Shown: piece by piece, positions 25,116 to 35,969 of the stretch
Layout of the letters: every line of letters begins with the position of its first letter
How positions within the stretch are numbered: position 1 is the first letter of the stretch
DNA from: Mycolicibacterium diernhoferi
GTDB lineage: Bacteria > Actinomycetota > Actinomycetes > Mycobacteriales > Mycobacteriaceae
Length of the DNA: 64,000 nt
Assembly (NCBI RefSeq): GCF_019456655.1
Contig: NZ_CP080332.1
Location: 5,084,001-5,148,000 of the forward strand
Direction of reading: 5' to 3'
Translations under genes and position numbers: made by a program
Notes under the pieces: generated by a model
Database searches by the model: none
What the model saw: only the letters and a program-made list of their open reading frames with translations
What the model was told of the DNA's origin: nothing

Positions 25116-26747
25116 CTACGAGTTCGCCAGCCCCAGGATCCGGACGCTCTCCTCGCGCATCTGCACCTTGCGGATCTTGCCGGTGACGGTCATCGGGAAC
25201 TCGTCGACCAGATGCACGTACCGCGGAATCTTGTAGTGCGCCAACCGGCCCGTCGCGAACTCACGGATGGCCTCGGCGTCCAATCGTTCGGCGCCGGGCT
25301 TCAACTTGATCCAGACGCAGATCTCTTCGCCATACCTGGTGTCCGGCACCCCGATGACCTGAGCGTCCTCGATATCCGGGTGCGCGTAGAGGAACTCCTC
25401 GATCTCGCGGGGGTAGACGTTCTCCCCACCGCGGATCACCATGTCCTTGATCCGGCCGACGATGGTGCAGTAGCCGTCCTCGCGCATCACCGCCAGATCC
25501 CCGGTGTGCATCCAGCCGTCCTGATCTATTGCCTCGGCGGTCTTCTCCGGGTCCTCCCAGTAGCCGAGCATCACCGAGTAGCCACGGGTGCAGAACTCTC
25601 CGGGCTGCCCGCGCTCCACGATGTCCCCGGTTTCCGGGTCGACGACCTTGATCTCGACATGCGGGTGCGCCCGGCCGATGGTGGCGGTACGGCGTTCCAG
25701 ATCGTCGTCGTGCAGGGTCTGACACGACACCGGCGAGGTTTCGGTCATGCCGTAACAGATGGCCACCTCGGCCATGTGCATCTCGTTGATGCAACGCTTC
25801 ATCACTTCGATCGGACACACCGCGCCGGCCATCACCCCGGTCCGCAGACTCGACAGATCCCGATCGGCGAAGCTCGGATGGTTCTGCATGGCGATGAACA
25901 TCGTCGGCACCCCGTACACCCCGGTACAGCGTTCGGCCTCGATGGTTTCCAGCGTGATACCGGGTTCGAAGCCGGGCGCCGGGATCACCATGGTGACGCC
26001 GTGGGTGGTGCAGCCCAGGTTGCCCATCACCATCCCGAAGCAGTGGTAGAAGGGCACCGGGATGCACAGCCGGTCACCGGGTTTGAGATTGATGCCCTCG
26101 GTGACGAAGAATCCGTTGTTCAGGATGTTGCGGTGTGACAGCGTCGCACCCTTCGGGAAACCCGTTGTGCCCGAGGTGTACTGGATGTTGATCGGGTCGG
26201 TGTTGGACAGGCTGTCCATCCGCTCCCGCAGCTGCTGCGCCGGGACGGCGGCGTCCCGCAATGCGGCCCAGTCCTCGGTACCGAGGAAGATGACCATGCG
26301 CAGCGTCGGCGCCTCGGCGCGCACCTGACCGACCATCGCGACATAGTCCGACGTCTTGAAGGAGGTCGCCGAGATGAGCATCCGCACGCCGGACTGGTTG
26401 AGCACGTAGCTCAGCTCGTGGGTGCGGTAGGCCGGGTTGATGTTGACCAGGATCGCGCCGATCTTCGCGGTCGCGTACTGCACGATGGTCCACTCCGCGC
26501 AGTTGGGCGACCAGATACCCACCCGGTCACCCTTGGCGATCCCGCGGCCCAGCAATCCCCTTGCCACCACGTCGATCTCGTCGTTGAGTTCGCGGTAGGT
26601 CCAGCGCAGTCCCTGCGCGACATCGACCAGCGCTTCGACATCGGGATGCGCGGCCGCGGTGCGTTCGAAGTTCGCACCGATGGTGTCCTCGATGAGGGGC
26701 GCCGTGCCCGCTTCATGGTCGGTCGGGCCTGCGTCGTAACTCTGCAT
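25116..26747 (-). CDS. Fatty-acid--CoA ligase, AMP-binding (FadD type)
   Basis: A 543-residue ANL-superfamily enzyme. A3 motif [11 protein letters not shown], adenine-binding region CYGMTETSP, hinge [22 protein letters not shown] and a C-terminal lysine in [10 protein letters not shown] that catalyses adenylation. It activates a medium- or long-chain fatty acid to acyl-CoA. Its ATG overlaps the stop of the upstream synthetase gene by one base (TGATG). Together they are divergent from a GAF-LuxR regulator. Confidence 0.93.
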   Translation of the reverse strand: MQSYDAGPTDHEAGTAPLIEDTIGANFERTAAAHPDVEALVDVAQGLRWTYRELNDEIDVVARGLLGRGIAKGDRVGIWSPNCAEWTIVQYATAKIGAILVNINPAYRTHELSYVLNQSGVRMLISATSFKTSDYVAMVGQVRAEAPTLRMVIFLGTEDWAALRDAAVPAQQLRERMDSLSNTDPINIQYTSGTTGFPKGATLSHRNILNNGFFVTEGINLKPGDRLCIPVPFYHCFGMVMGNLGCTTHGVTMVIPAPGFEPGITLETIEAERCTGVYGVPTMFIAMQNHPSFADRDLSSLRTGVMAGAVCPIEVMKRCINEMHMAEVAICYGMTETSPVSCQTLHDDDLERRTATIGRAHPHVEIKVVDPETGDIVERGQPGEFCTRGYSVMLGYWEDPEKTAEAIDQDGWMHTGDLAVMREDGYCTIVGRIKDMVIRGGENVYPREIEEFLYAHPDIEDAQVIGVPDTRYGEEICVWIKLKPGAERLDAEAIREFATGRLAHYKIPRYVHLVDEFPMTVTGKIRKVQMREESVRILGLANS

Positions 26748-28435
26748 CAGATCACCAGATCCTCGTATCGGTACTCGGTTTCGATCGGGCTGCCCGAGGC
26801 ATGTGCCTCATCTTCGCGCCTGCGCAGTTCGACGCGCCGGATCTTGCCGGAAATGGTCTTGGGCAGTTCGAAGAACTCGACCCGGCGGACCTTCAGGTAC
26901 GGGGCCAGATGATCGCGGGAGTACTCCAGGATCGACTTCGCGGTGTCCGCGTCGGCCTGCCAGCCCGAGGCCAACGCCACGTAGGCCTTCGGCACCGCCA
27001 GTCGAGTGTCGTCGGGCTGGGGCACCACCGCGGCCTCGATGACCGCCGGGTGCTCGATGAGCACACTCTCCAGCTCGAACGGCGACACCTTGTAGTCCGA
27101 GGACTTGAACACGTCATCGGTGCGGCCGATGTAGGTGATGTAGCCGTCCTCGTCCCGGCTCGCGACGTCGCCGGTGTGGTAGTAGCCGTTGGCCATCACC
27201 GCGGCGTTGCGCTTCGGGTCGCCCAGGTATCCGGTCATCAGATTCAACGGTCGGTCGACCAGATCCAGGCAGATCTCGCCCTCGTCGGCCACATCGCCGG
27301 TCAGCGGGTCGACCAGCACCACCGGCACCCCGGGCATCGGGCGGCCCATCGAGCCCGCCTTCACCGGCTGGCCGGGGGTGTTGCCGATCTGCAGGGTGGT
27401 CTCGGTCTGCCCGAACCCGTCCCGGATGGTCAGGCCCCAGGCCCGTTCGACGGCGCCGATGACCTCCGGGTTGAGCGGCTCGCCGGCACCCAGGATCTCG
27501 CGCAGCCCTTCGGGTTTGGCGCCGAGGTCGGCCTGGATGAGCATCCGCCACACCGTCGGCGGGGCGCAGAACGTGTTCACCTCGGCGCGGTGGAGCTGCT
27601 CGAGCAGGGCCGCGGCGTCGAACCGGTCGTAGTTGTAGACGAAGATGGTCGCCTCGGCGATCCACGGGGTGAAGAAGCAGCTCCAGGCGTGCTTGGCCCA
27701 GCCCGGGGAGCTGATGGCCAGGTGCACGTCGCCGGGGGTGACGCCGATCCAGGCCATCGTGGACAGATGCCCGACCGGGTAGGACACCTGCGAGTGCTCG
27801 ACGAGCTTGGGCTTGCTGGTGGTACCGGAGGTGAAATACACCAGCAGCGGGTCGCCGACCTCGGTGACGGTCTCGAACGGGCCGGCGGAGCTGACGTCGG
27901 CGGCGTCGGCGTAGCGGTGCCAGCCGTCTGCTTCACCGATGGCGATGCGGGTGAACTCGGCGTCGATGCCCTCGAACTTGCCGGCATCGGCGGCGTTGGC
28001 GATGACGAACCGGGCGCCGCCGCGCTCGATCCGGTCGGCCAGATCCGCGGTGCCCAGCGCGCCGGTGGTCGGCATGACCACCGCGCCGAGCTTGGCCACG
28101 GCCAGCATGGACTCCCACAGTTCGACCTGGTTGCCGAGCATCAGGATGACGCGGTCGCCCTTGCCGACGCCGAGGCTCTGCAGCCAGGTGGCGACCAGGT
28201 CGGAGCGCTGCGCCATCTCGGCGAAGCTGAGCTTGGTCTCGCTGCCGTCCTGCTCCACGATCCACAGGGCGGGACGGTGGTTGTCCTGGGCGATGACGTC
28301 GAACCAGTCGATCGCCCAGTTGAACGATCCGGTGATGGCGGGCCAGCGGAACGTCGCCACGGCCTTGTCGTAATCGCTGATCACGTCCACGAGCTGATCC
28401 CGGGCGTCGCGATAGAGATCTGTGTTGCTGCTCAT
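26747..28435 (-). CDS. Acyl-CoA synthetase, AMP-binding (ACSM-like)
   Basis: A 562-residue ANL enzyme different from its downstream partner. A3 motif [21 protein letters not shown], hinge [21 protein letters not shown], and catalytic Lys in [10 protein letters not shown]. Sequence features ([29 protein letters not shown]) match medium-chain/ACSM-type ligases. First gene of a two-gene operon; the divergent GAF-LuxR regulator starts 58 bases away. Neither ligase is part of the M. tuberculosis backbone at this point. Confidence 0.92.
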   Translation of the reverse strand: MSSNTDLYRDARDQLVDVISDYDKAVATFRWPAITGSFNWAIDWFDVIAQDNHRPALWIVEQDGSETKLSFAEMAQRSDLVATWLQSLGVGKGDRVILMLGNQVELWESMLAVAKLGAVVMPTTGALGTADLADRIERGGARFVIANAADAGKFEGIDAEFTRIAIGEADGWHRYADAADVSSAGPFETVTEVGDPLLVYFTSGTTSKPKLVEHSQVSYPVGHLSTMAWIGVTPGDVHLAISSPGWAKHAWSCFFTPWIAEATIFVYNYDRFDAAALLEQLHRAEVNTFCAPPTVWRMLIQADLGAKPEGLREILGAGEPLNPEVIGAVERAWGLTIRDGFGQTETTLQIGNTPGQPVKAGSMGRPMPGVPVVLVDPLTGDVADEGEICLDLVDRPLNLMTGYLGDPKRNAAVMANGYYHTGDVASRDEDGYITYIGRTDDVFKSSDYKVSPFELESVLIEHPAVIEAAVVPQPDDTRLAVPKAYVALASGWQADADTAKSILEYSRDHLAPYLKVRRVEFFELPKTISGKIRRVELRRREDEAHASGSPIETEYRYEDLVI

Positions 28436-28493
28436 GCCGACTAGGATCTAGGTCACAGTCCCCCGTCCGCTACCCCCGAAAGAGGGGAACACC

Positions 28494-29318
28494 GTGGCTC
28501 CCCTGTCACCGCTGCTCCGCCCTCGAGACACCGATGCGGTGCGCGCCGAGCTGCGCTGGGTGGCGGCCGAGGCCGGGGTGCCGGTGCTGTTCGGCGGCGA
28601 GGTCGACGGTGACGCCTGCCTGTTGAGCGAGTTCGTCGGCACCCGGACCGGAATGCTGCGCGGGCTGGTGGTGCGGGCCAGTTCCGGGTTGGGTGGGGCC
28701 AGCATGGTGGCCGGCCGCCCGCTGGCGGTGGCCGACTACCGCAATGCCTCGACCATCACCCACGACTACGACGCCCCGGTTTTGAGCGAGGGCATCCGGT
28801 CGGTGCTCGCGGTGCCGGTGGTCGTCGACGGGCTGCCCCGGGCCGTGCTCTACGGCGCCTACCGCTCGGGCGCGCCGTTCGCCGGGCGGGCGGCGGACCT
28901 GATGGTCGGCTCCGCGCACCGGCTCGCCGAGGAGATGCGCATCCGCGACGAGGTGGACCGCCGGCTGCGGCTGCGTGAGGCGCAGCAGACCGGTGCGGCC
29001 AATCCGGAAGCCGTCCGGGAGGTGTACGCCGGGCTGCGCACGCTGGCTTCTCGCGTCGACGCCGACACCGGCGCCGAGCTGAACCGGCTGGCTGACCTGC
29101 TGTCCGCGCCGGTGGACGAGGATCTGGGTTTGACGCCGCGCGAGCTCGACGTGCTGTCGCAGATCGCGCTGGGCTGCACAAATGCCGAAGCCGCGCAGCG
29201 GCTTTCACTCAAGCCCGAGACCGTGAAGAGCTATCTGCGCAGCGCGGCGTCGAAGCTGGGTACGCACAGCCGGCACGAGGCGGTGTCGAAGGCGCGCCGA
29301 GCCCGGTTGATTCCCTAG
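28494..29318 (+). CDS. GAF-LuxR transcriptional regulator
   Basis: A 274-residue regulator. A GAF-like sensor domain covers about residues 10-150 (VLAVPVVVDGLPRAVLYGAYRSG), then a helical linker, and a LuxR-type HTH at the C-terminus (LTPRELDVLSQIALGCTNAEAA and RLSLKPETVKSYLRSAASKLG). A GTG start with AGAGGGGA ahead. Its divergent placement suggests it controls the two acyl-CoA synthetase genes, perhaps sensing an acyl or aromatic acid (inference). Confidence 0.9.
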   Translation: MAPLSPLLRPRDTDAVRAELRWVAAEAGVPVLFGGEVDGDACLLSEFVGTRTGMLRGLVVRASSGLGGASMVAGRPLAVADYRNASTITHDYDAPVLSEGIRSVLAVPVVVDGLPRAVLYGAYRSGAPFAGRAADLMVGSAHRLAEEMRIRDEVDRRLRLREAQQTGAANPEAVREVYAGLRTLASRVDADTGAELNRLADLLSAPVDEDLGLTPRELDVLSQIALGCTNAEAAQRLSLKPETVKSYLRSAASKLGTHSRHEAVSKARRARLIP

Positions 29319-29319
29319 C

Positions 29320-31140
29320 TCAGGCCAACGACTCCACCCACGCCCGGTGCAGCGCCGCGAACTGCCCGTCCCCGCCGATCAACTCCTCCGGCGGCCCGTC
29401 CTCGACGACCTCGCCGTGCTCGAGCACCAGCACCCGGTCGGCGATCTGCACCGTAGACAGTCGGTGCGCGATCACCACGGCGGTGCGGTCGGCCAGCACG
29501 GTGGCCAAGGCGCGCTGCACCATTCGTTCGCTGGGGATGTCCAATGATGAGGTCGCCTCGTCCAGGATCAGCACCGCCGGATCGGCCAGGAACGCCCGAG
29601 CGAACGCGATGAGCTGACGCTGCCCGGCCGAGAGCCGGCCGCCGCGCTTGGCGACGTCGGTCAGGTACCCCTCCGGCAGATCGTCGATGAACCGGTCCGC
29701 TCCGACGGCCACCGCCGCCTCGCGCACCTCGGCATCGGTGGCGTCGGGCCGGCCGAACCGGATGTTGTCGGCGATGGTGCCCTCGAAAATGAAGTTCTCC
29801 TGGGTCACCATCACCACCTGCGAGCGCAGGTCGGCCTGCGCGACATCGCGCAGATCGATACCGTCCAGCGTCACCGCACCGGAGACCGGGTCGTAGAACC
29901 GGGCCAGCAGTTTGGCGATGGTGGTCTTGCCCGCGCCCGTGGTCCCGACCAGTGCGACCGTCTGCCCGGCCGGGATATCCAGCGTCAACGACGGCAGCAC
30001 CGGCCGGTCCCGCACGTAGGAGAAGTGCACATCCTGAAAGACGATGTGACCCAACACATCCGAGAGCTTCACTGGATGCGCGGGATCCTCGATGCCGGGG
30101 TCTTCGGCCAGCACTCCGGCGATCTTCTCCAGTGCCGCCGACGCGGACTGGAAGGTGTTGAAGAACTGCGAGATCTCCTGCATCGGCTCGAAGAAGATCC
30201 GCAGGTACAGCAGGAACGCGGTCAACGTCCCCAGCGTCATCTGATCCTCCAGCACCAGGTAGCCGCCGTAGAGCAGCACCGCGCCGGTGGTGAGGTTGCC
30301 GGTCAGCCGCACCGCCGGCATGAAGATCGCCAGCAGCTTGAACGCCCGCTCGTTGATCGTCTTGTACTGATCGGCGACGTCCTCGAAGATCTCCTGGTTG
30401 CGCGGTTCGCGGCGGTAGGCCTGCACGGCCTTGATGCCGGTCATGGTCTCCACGAACTGCACGATCACCAGGGCCGCGGCCTCACGCACCTTCAGATAGG
30501 TGCGCGAGGATTCGTTGCGGAACCACCACGTCAGCAGCACCAGCACCGGGAACGCGCACAGGCAGGCCAGCCCGAGTCGCCAGTCCAGCACCACCAGCAG
30601 CACGGCGGTGCCGAACATGGTGAGCACCGCGGTGATCAGACCGTCGAACCCGGTGGCCAGCATGTCCTGGATGGCGTCCACGTCATTGGTGGACCGGGCC
30701 ACCACCCGGCCCGAGGTGTAGCGGTCGTGGAACGCCACGTCGAGCCGCTGGAAATGCCGGAACAGCCTGCGGCGCAGTTCGATCAGCACCTTCTGACCGA
30801 TCCGGCCCGACCGGCGCAGGAAGTACATCCGGCTGACGGCCTGCAGCACCACCACGGTGCACAGCGCCGCCAGGATGAGCAGCAGGTCATGGGCGTTGCC
30901 GTCGGCAGTGATCGGCGGGATGCCGTGGTCGATGCCGCGCTGCACCAGCAGCGGCACCGACAGCCGGGCCGCGTTCTCCACCACCACGACGACCGCGAGC
31001 ACCGCGAGCGCCGGCCAGTACGGCTTCAGCAGCGACCCCAGCAGCGAACGGGCCTCCCGGCGCCGCGAGATCGACTCGTCGATGGGCAGGTTCTCGTCGT
31101 CGGCGGAGACCGCCTGACCCCGCCAGTCGGTGACGCTCAT
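29320..31140 (-). CDS. ABC exporter half-transporter B (TMD-NBD)
   Basis: A 606-residue type IV ABC exporter subunit. Six membrane helices (about 40-340), then a nucleotide-binding domain with Walker A VGTTGAGKTT, signature RLSAGQRQLIAFARA, Walker B LILDEATSS and the switch His in IAHRLST. It starts at the ATG overlapping the stop of the partner gene (ATGA); reading further upstream only enters that gene. With its partner it probably forms a heterodimeric lipid or drug exporter. Confidence 0.92.
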   Translation of the reverse strand: MSVTDWRGQAVSADDENLPIDESISRRREARSLLGSLLKPYWPALAVLAVVVVVENAARLSVPLLVQRGIDHGIPPITADGNAHDLLLILAALCTVVVLQAVSRMYFLRRSGRIGQKVLIELRRRLFRHFQRLDVAFHDRYTSGRVVARSTNDVDAIQDMLATGFDGLITAVLTMFGTAVLLVVLDWRLGLACLCAFPVLVLLTWWFRNESSRTYLKVREAAALVIVQFVETMTGIKAVQAYRREPRNQEIFEDVADQYKTINERAFKLLAIFMPAVRLTGNLTTGAVLLYGGYLVLEDQMTLGTLTAFLLYLRIFFEPMQEISQFFNTFQSASAALEKIAGVLAEDPGIEDPAHPVKLSDVLGHIVFQDVHFSYVRDRPVLPSLTLDIPAGQTVALVGTTGAGKTTIAKLLARFYDPVSGAVTLDGIDLRDVAQADLRSQVVMVTQENFIFEGTIADNIRFGRPDATDAEVREAAVAVGADRFIDDLPEGYLTDVAKRGGRLSAGQRQLIAFARAFLADPAVLILDEATSSLDIPSERMVQRALATVLADRTAVVIAHRLSTVQIADRVLVLEHGEVVEDGPPEELIGGDGQFAALHRAWVESLA

Positions 31141-32951
31141 TCGGACCTGCCGCTCATCGACTGCACCCCGGCGAGTTCCTCGTCGGCGGCCAGCAGGTAC
31201 CGGTACTCCGGCGCCTCGGCCAGCAGGTCGTGGTGGGTGCCGACCCGGGTCACGGTCCCGTTCTCCAGCAGGGCCACCCGGTCGGCCAGCAGCACCGTCG
31301 ACGCGCGGTGGGCCACCACGATCCCGGTGACATCGCGCAGCACCCGGCCCAGCGCCTCGGTGACCTCGGCCTCGGTGTGCACGTCCAGCGCGGACAGGGT
31401 GTCGTCGAGCACCAGGATGCGCGGGTCGGCGATGATCGCGCGGGCCAGCGAAAGACGTTGCCGTTGACCACCGGACAGGCTCATGCCCTGCTCCCCGATG
31501 CGGGTGTCCAGACCGAACGGCAGGTCGTAGACGAACTCGGCCGACGCGACGTCGATGCCCCGGGCCAGGTCCTCGTCGGTGGCGTCGGGGTTGCCGAGGC
31601 GCAGGTTCTCGGCCACCGACATGGAGAACAGCGTCGGGTCCTCGAAGGCGGTGGCCACGGTGCGCCGCAGCGCGGGTAGCGACAGCTCGCGGATGTCGGT
31701 GCCGTCGACCAGGATGGCGCCCTCGCTGACGTCGTGTAGCCGGGACAGCAGCGCGGCCAGCACCGACTTGCCCGACCCGGTGGCCCCGACCAGGGCGACC
31801 GTCTCCCCGGACTCCACGGTCAGGTTCACGTGTCGTAGCGCCCAGGTGTCCGAGTCCGGGAACCGGAAGCCGACGTCGATGAGTTCCAGCCGCCCGCCGT
31901 GCGCGGCCGCCGTGTGCGGGCCGTCGGTGATCTCGCGCGGGGCGTCGAAGATCTCGGCGACCCGGTTGGCGGCCGTCATGGACTCCTGGGTCATGGACAG
32001 CAGGAAACCCAGCGAGGCGATCGGCCACACCAGCGACAGCATCATGGTGATGAACGCGACCAGCGTGCCCATGCTGATGTAGCCGTGACCGGTCGCGTAG
32101 GCGCCGACGCCGAGCACGATGATCAGCGTGATGTTGGGGATGACCTCCAGCAGCGTCCAGAACTTGGCCGACACCGCGACCTTGCGCACCTCGGTGTCGT
32201 ACAGCCCGGTGACCCGCTCGTCGAAGCCGCGGTAGGCGTGCTCCTCGCGGCCGAACGACTTGATGACGCGCAGCCCGAGCGCGGATTCCTCGACGTGGGT
32301 GGCGACATTGCCGGCCTGGTCCTGTGACTGCCGCGACAGCTGGGTGAACTGCCGCTGGAAGTGCAGCACCGCCCACGTGATCGGCACGATCGCCACCACC
32401 ACGACCACCCCCAGCGGCCAATACATGGCCAGCAGGATCGCGGTCACCGCGATGATCTGGACGATGTTGAGCATCAGGAACAGCAGCCCGAAGGACAGGA
32501 ACTGCCGGATGGCGCTCAGATCGTTCATCACCCGCGACAGCAACTGCCCGGACTGCCAGTTTCCGTGAAACGACATCGGCAAGATCTGTAGCCGCGCGTA
32601 GAGGTCCTTACGGATGTCGGCCTCGACACCCATGGTGGCCCGGGCCACCAGCCAGCGCCGGACGAACCAGAGCACGGCCTCGCAGATCAGCAACGCGACG
32701 GCGGCCAACCCCAGCGTCCACAGGCCCGCGGCGTCCTTCTCCCGGACCGGCCCGTCGATGACCGCCCTGGTGATCAGCGGCACGGAGATGGTCGCGGCGA
32801 GGCTGACGAAGGCCGCCACCACCATCGCGATCCAGCGCACCTTGTAGGGCCTGAGGTACGGCAGCAGCCGCAGGATGTCCGACGACGTCCTGATCCGCTT
32901 CGGTGGCGGCGCGATCGCCGGTTCCGAATGGAGTCCCTGCACACGCACCAC
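31137..32951 (-). CDS. ABC exporter half-transporter A (TMD-NBD)
   Basis: A 604-residue exporter subunit, partner of the next gene. Transmembrane domain from about residue 35; Walker A VGATGSGKSV, signature MSLSGGQRQRLSLARA, Walker B ILVLDDTLSALD, and the switch His in VAHRAST. The Walker B acid is Asp (LDDT) rather than Glu, a pattern seen in the degenerate site of heterodimeric exporters. Divergent from prrA, with 161 bases between the two starts. Confidence 0.92.
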   Translation of the reverse strand: MVRVQGLHSEPAIAPPPKRIRTSSDILRLLPYLRPYKVRWIAMVVAAFVSLAATISVPLITRAVIDGPVREKDAAGLWTLGLAAVALLICEAVLWFVRRWLVARATMGVEADIRKDLYARLQILPMSFHGNWQSGQLLSRVMNDLSAIRQFLSFGLLFLMLNIVQIIAVTAILLAMYWPLGVVVVVAIVPITWAVLHFQRQFTQLSRQSQDQAGNVATHVEESALGLRVIKSFGREEHAYRGFDERVTGLYDTEVRKVAVSAKFWTLLEVIPNITLIIVLGVGAYATGHGYISMGTLVAFITMMLSLVWPIASLGFLLSMTQESMTAANRVAEIFDAPREITDGPHTAAAHGGRLELIDVGFRFPDSDTWALRHVNLTVESGETVALVGATGSGKSVLAALLSRLHDVSEGAILVDGTDIRELSLPALRRTVATAFEDPTLFSMSVAENLRLGNPDATDEDLARGIDVASAEFVYDLPFGLDTRIGEQGMSLSGGQRQRLSLARAIIADPRILVLDDTLSALDVHTEAEVTEALGRVLRDVTGIVVAHRASTVLLADRVALLENGTVTRVGTHHDLLAEAPEYRYLLAADEELAGVQSMSGRSE

Positions 32952-33112
32952 CTCCCCTGCTCATCTTGATTTCTATCGCACGGTGCCGACAACTTATTTC
33001 CGGCGTGCGGCCAACCTAAAACCTCAACAATGGATGAGGTCAAGAAACTTCCCGCACCGCCGATACCCAGGCCTCCCCCGGTTGTCGTGGTCTTTCAGGC
33101 AGTATTGGCTGC

Positions 33113-33817
33113 ATGGAAAGTGGTGCCTCGGCCTCCCCGCGGGTTCTCGTCGTCGACGACGACCCGGACGTCCTCGCCTCGCTGGAGCGCGGCCTGCGGC
33201 TGTCCGGCTTCGAGGTCTCCACCGCGGTGGACGGCGCCGAAGCCCTGCGCAGCGCTACCGAGAACCGTCCGGATGCGATCGTGCTGGACATCAACATGCC
33301 GGTCCTGGACGGGGTCAGCGTGGTCACCGCGCTGCGCGCCATGGACAACGACGTTCCGGTCTGCGTGCTCTCGGCCCGCACCAGCGTCGACGACCGGGTC
33401 GCCGGTCTGGAAGCCGGCGCCGACGACTACCTGGTCAAGCCCTTCGTGTTGCAGGAGCTGGTGGCCCGGGTCAAGGCGCTGCTGCGCCGGCGCGGATCCA
33501 CCGCGACGTTCTCCTCGGAGACCATCTCGGTGGGCCCGCTGGAGGTCGACATCCCGGGCCGGCGCGCCCGCGTCAACGGCACCGACGTGGACCTGACCAA
33601 ACGCGAGTTCGACCTGCTGGCGGTGCTGGCCGAGCACAAGACCGCGGTACTGTCCCGCGCGCAGCTCCTCGAGCTGGTGTGGGGCTACGACTTCGCCGCC
33701 GACACCAACGTGGTCGACGTGTTCATCGGCTACCTGCGCCGCAAGCTTGAGGCCGGCGGCGCACCGCGGCTGCTGCACACCGTGCGCGGTGTGGGCTTCG
33801 TGCTGCGGACCCAGTAG
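33113..33817 (+). CDS. prrA: Two-component response regulator PrrA
   Basis: A 234-residue OmpR/PhoB-type regulator matching Rv0903c. Receiver: VVDDDPD acidic triad, phospho-acceptor Asp59 in VLDINMP, Lys in LVKPFVL. C-terminal winged helix: [16 protein letters not shown] and [15 protein letters not shown]. PrrA is essential in M. tuberculosis and controls early intracellular and nitrogen or respiratory responses. Followed after 14 bases by prrB. Confidence 0.95.
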   Translation: MESGASASPRVLVVDDDPDVLASLERGLRLSGFEVSTAVDGAEALRSATENRPDAIVLDINMPVLDGVSVVTALRAMDNDVPVCVLSARTSVDDRVAGLEAGADDYLVKPFVLQELVARVKALLRRRGSTATFSSETISVGPLEVDIPGRRARVNGTDVDLTKREFDLLAVLAEHKTAVLSRAQLLELVWGYDFAADTNVVDVFIGYLRRKLEAGGAPRLLHTVRGVGFVLRTQ

Positions 33818-33831
33818 GTCAGACTGACCCC

Positions 33832-35193
33832 GTGGATTTGAACGACCGGCTGTACCGGATGCTCGGGCTGCCCAAGCGCATCCTGTCACTGCGCTCGATC
33901 GTGGTGGTCTCGGCGCTCGGAGTGGTCACGACCGTCATCATCATCGGCACCTGGGTGTGGATCGGTATCACCAACGAGCAGTACAGCCAGCTGGACCGCC
34001 GACTGGACTCGATCAGCAGTCTCGGGGACGTCAGCACCCTGCTGTCCAGCGCGATGAAGGCCGACACCGACGCACCGGTGGCCGACCCCGACCTGGTGCG
34101 CACCGCTCGCATCGGGGGCGCCACCGTGTCGATCCCCGGTGACATCGTGCTGCCGGAGTTCCCGGACGGCTTCGCCACCACCACCATCAACGGCGTCGAG
34201 TACCGGGTGCGCACCTTCACCGCCGGGCAGGCCTCGGTGGCGCTCGGCGCGACCTTGACCGAGACCGAACGGCAGATCAACGCCCAGCACCGACGCGTTC
34301 TGCTGATCAGCGGCGGCGTCATCGGCGGCACCCTGGTGGTCGGGTGGGTGATCTCGGCGGTGATGATCACCCCGTTCCGGCGGCTGGCCCAGCAGGCCCG
34401 CGCCATCAACGCGCAGTCCAAGCCGGAGGAGGTGCAGGTCCGCGGGGTGTGGGAGGCCACCGAGATCGGCGAGGCCGTCGAGGGCATGCTGGCCCGCATC
34501 GGCGACGAGCAGCAGCGCACCAAGGCCGCGCTGGAATCGGCGCGAGACTTCGCCGCGGTGGCCTCGCATGAACTGCGCACCCCGTTGACCGCCATGCGCA
34601 CCAACCTGGAGGTGCTGGCCACTCTGGACATGCCCGACGAGCAACGCAAAGAGGTGCTGGGCGATGTCATCCGCACCCAGTCGCGGATCGAGGCCACGCT
34701 GTCCGCGCTGGAACGCCTCGCGCAGGGGCAGCTGTCCACCTCCGACGACCATGCCCCGGTCGACCTGACCGAGCTGCTCGACCGCGCCGCCCACGACGCC
34801 ATGCGGGTGTACCCGGACCTCGACGTCTCACTGGTGCCCGCGCCGACGGTGCTCATCCTGGGCCTGGCCGCCGGTCTGCGGCTGGCCGTCGACAACGCGA
34901 TCGCCAACGCGGTCAAGCACGGCGACGCCAAGCGGGTTCAGCTGTCCGCGGTGAGCTCCCGCGAGGGAGTCGAGATCGCCATCGACGATGACGGCTGCGG
35001 GATCCCCGAAGAGGAGCGCACCAAGGTGTTCGAGCGGTTCTCCCGTGGGTCCACCGCATCGCACTCCGGCTCCGGGCTGGGCCTGGCCCTGGTCGCTCAG
35101 CAGGCCGAATTGCACGGCGGTACAGCCTCGCTGGAGGAGAGCCCGCTCGGTGGGACCCGGCTGCTGCTGCGCCTGCCCGGCCCGACGAACTAA
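33832..35193 (+). CDS. prrB: Sensor histidine kinase PrrB
   Basis: A 453-residue membrane kinase, cognate to PrrA. Helices at about 23-43 and 162-182 bound a periplasmic sensor; a HAMP follows. The phospho-acceptor is His246 in ASHELRTPLT. The HATPase carries DNAIANAVKHG, IDDDGCGIP and GSGLGLALV. The GTG start gives MDLNDRLYRMLG. Its 3' end converges on the membrane gene of the ESX-like block with 8 bases between the stop codons. Confidence 0.95.
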   Translation: MDLNDRLYRMLGLPKRILSLRSIVVVSALGVVTTVIIIGTWVWIGITNEQYSQLDRRLDSISSLGDVSTLLSSAMKADTDAPVADPDLVRTARIGGATVSIPGDIVLPEFPDGFATTTINGVEYRVRTFTAGQASVALGATLTETERQINAQHRRVLLISGGVIGGTLVVGWVISAVMITPFRRLAQQARAINAQSKPEEVQVRGVWEATEIGEAVEGMLARIGDEQQRTKAALESARDFAAVASHELRTPLTAMRTNLEVLATLDMPDEQRKEVLGDVIRTQSRIEATLSALERLAQGQLSTSDDHAPVDLTELLDRAAHDAMRVYPDLDVSLVPAPTVLILGLAAGLRLAVDNAIANAVKHGDAKRVQLSAVSSREGVEIAIDDDGCGIPEEERTKVFERFSRGSTASHSGSGLGLALVAQQAELHGGTASLEESPLGGTRLLLRLPGPTN

Positions 35194-35201
35194 CGGGACC
35201 G

Positions 35202-35969
35202 CTACTCGACGGCGAACCGCTCGTTGCGCAGGCGGTCGAGCGCTCGTCCATCCTCGAGCTCGTCCCGGTTCTCCGGGTGCAGCCAGTAATGCCGGACCAT
35301 CCAGTACAACGCCGCACCGTTGGGGACGAACCCGCTGGCGTTGTTGATCACAATCGGTTTCGCATCCCTCACGACGAGCACGATCGGATGACGGAGATTC
35401 TTGTCCGGAGTCTGGTCGGTGACATCGATGACGTCTTCCCAAGATCCTCGGCGGGTGAACAAAACATCGACCACCTCGAACCCCTCAGCCGTCAACCGAA
35501 GATGCCCCATCCCGCGCCGCCGAGCTATCGCGATCAGTCCGCCGAGACAGAAAACCACCAACAGTCCGATAAGAATGGGACTGAAAACCTGCTGTCCACG
35601 ACTCAACGACAGGTCAACCGCACCTTGCGGAACATAGATAACGTAGGGCAGGCCGGCGAGCAAACCCGATACAAAAACCGCGGCTACAAGCCCTACGGTC
35701 AGCGAGTCCGGCAGCAGAACGGTCCCCGCAGAACCCACATCGGGCCGCATCGGTATCGACATGAACCGCAGGCGTGCGGTCAGAAATGCGCTGGATACGC
35801 AGAACACCGTGGCCCCGAAAGTGATCACGGCCGTGAGATATTCACCGCGCTGCAATCGATCCACCGTCATCACCACCGCTGCCACTCCCGACGCAGCGAA
35901 CACCACTAGCGCGAAAGCGATCATCACGCTGCGGTCCCGCCAGTGCACAGGTCGAGTCATCGAGGTCAT
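35202..35969 (-). CDS. Membrane protein with PH-like cytosolic domain, ESX-like block
   Basis: A 255-residue protein. Four predicted helices (about 14-34, 46-66, 88-110 and 133-153), then a cytosolic segment reading LRLTAEGFEVVDVLFTRRGS and WEDVIDVTDQ, which resembles a YdbS/PH-like beta domain. The ATG overlaps the stop of the 456-residue gene (ATGA), so the two are made together. An anchoring or immunity-type partner is possible (inference only). The DNA is less GC-rich than the prr and arf genes around it. Confidence 0.75.
   Translation of the reverse strand: MTSMTRPVHWRDRSVMIAFALVVFAASGVAAVVMTVDRLQRGEYLTAVITFGATVFCVSSAFLTARLRFMSIPMRPDVGSAGTVLLPDSLTVGLVAAVFVSGLLAGLPYVIYVPQGAVDLSLSRGQQVFSPILIGLLVVFCLGGLIAIARRRGMGHLRLTAEGFEVVDVLFTRRGSWEDVIDVTDQTPDKNLRHPIVLVVRDAKPIVINNASGFVPNGAALYWMVRHYWLHPENRDELEDGRALDRLRNERFAVE

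Noticed and set aside
29320..32421. Single 1033-residue ABC transporter reading
   Set aside because: The part beyond 31140 lies in another frame of the partner exporter gene and has no transporter sequence; the ATG at 31140 with ATGA overlap is the true start.
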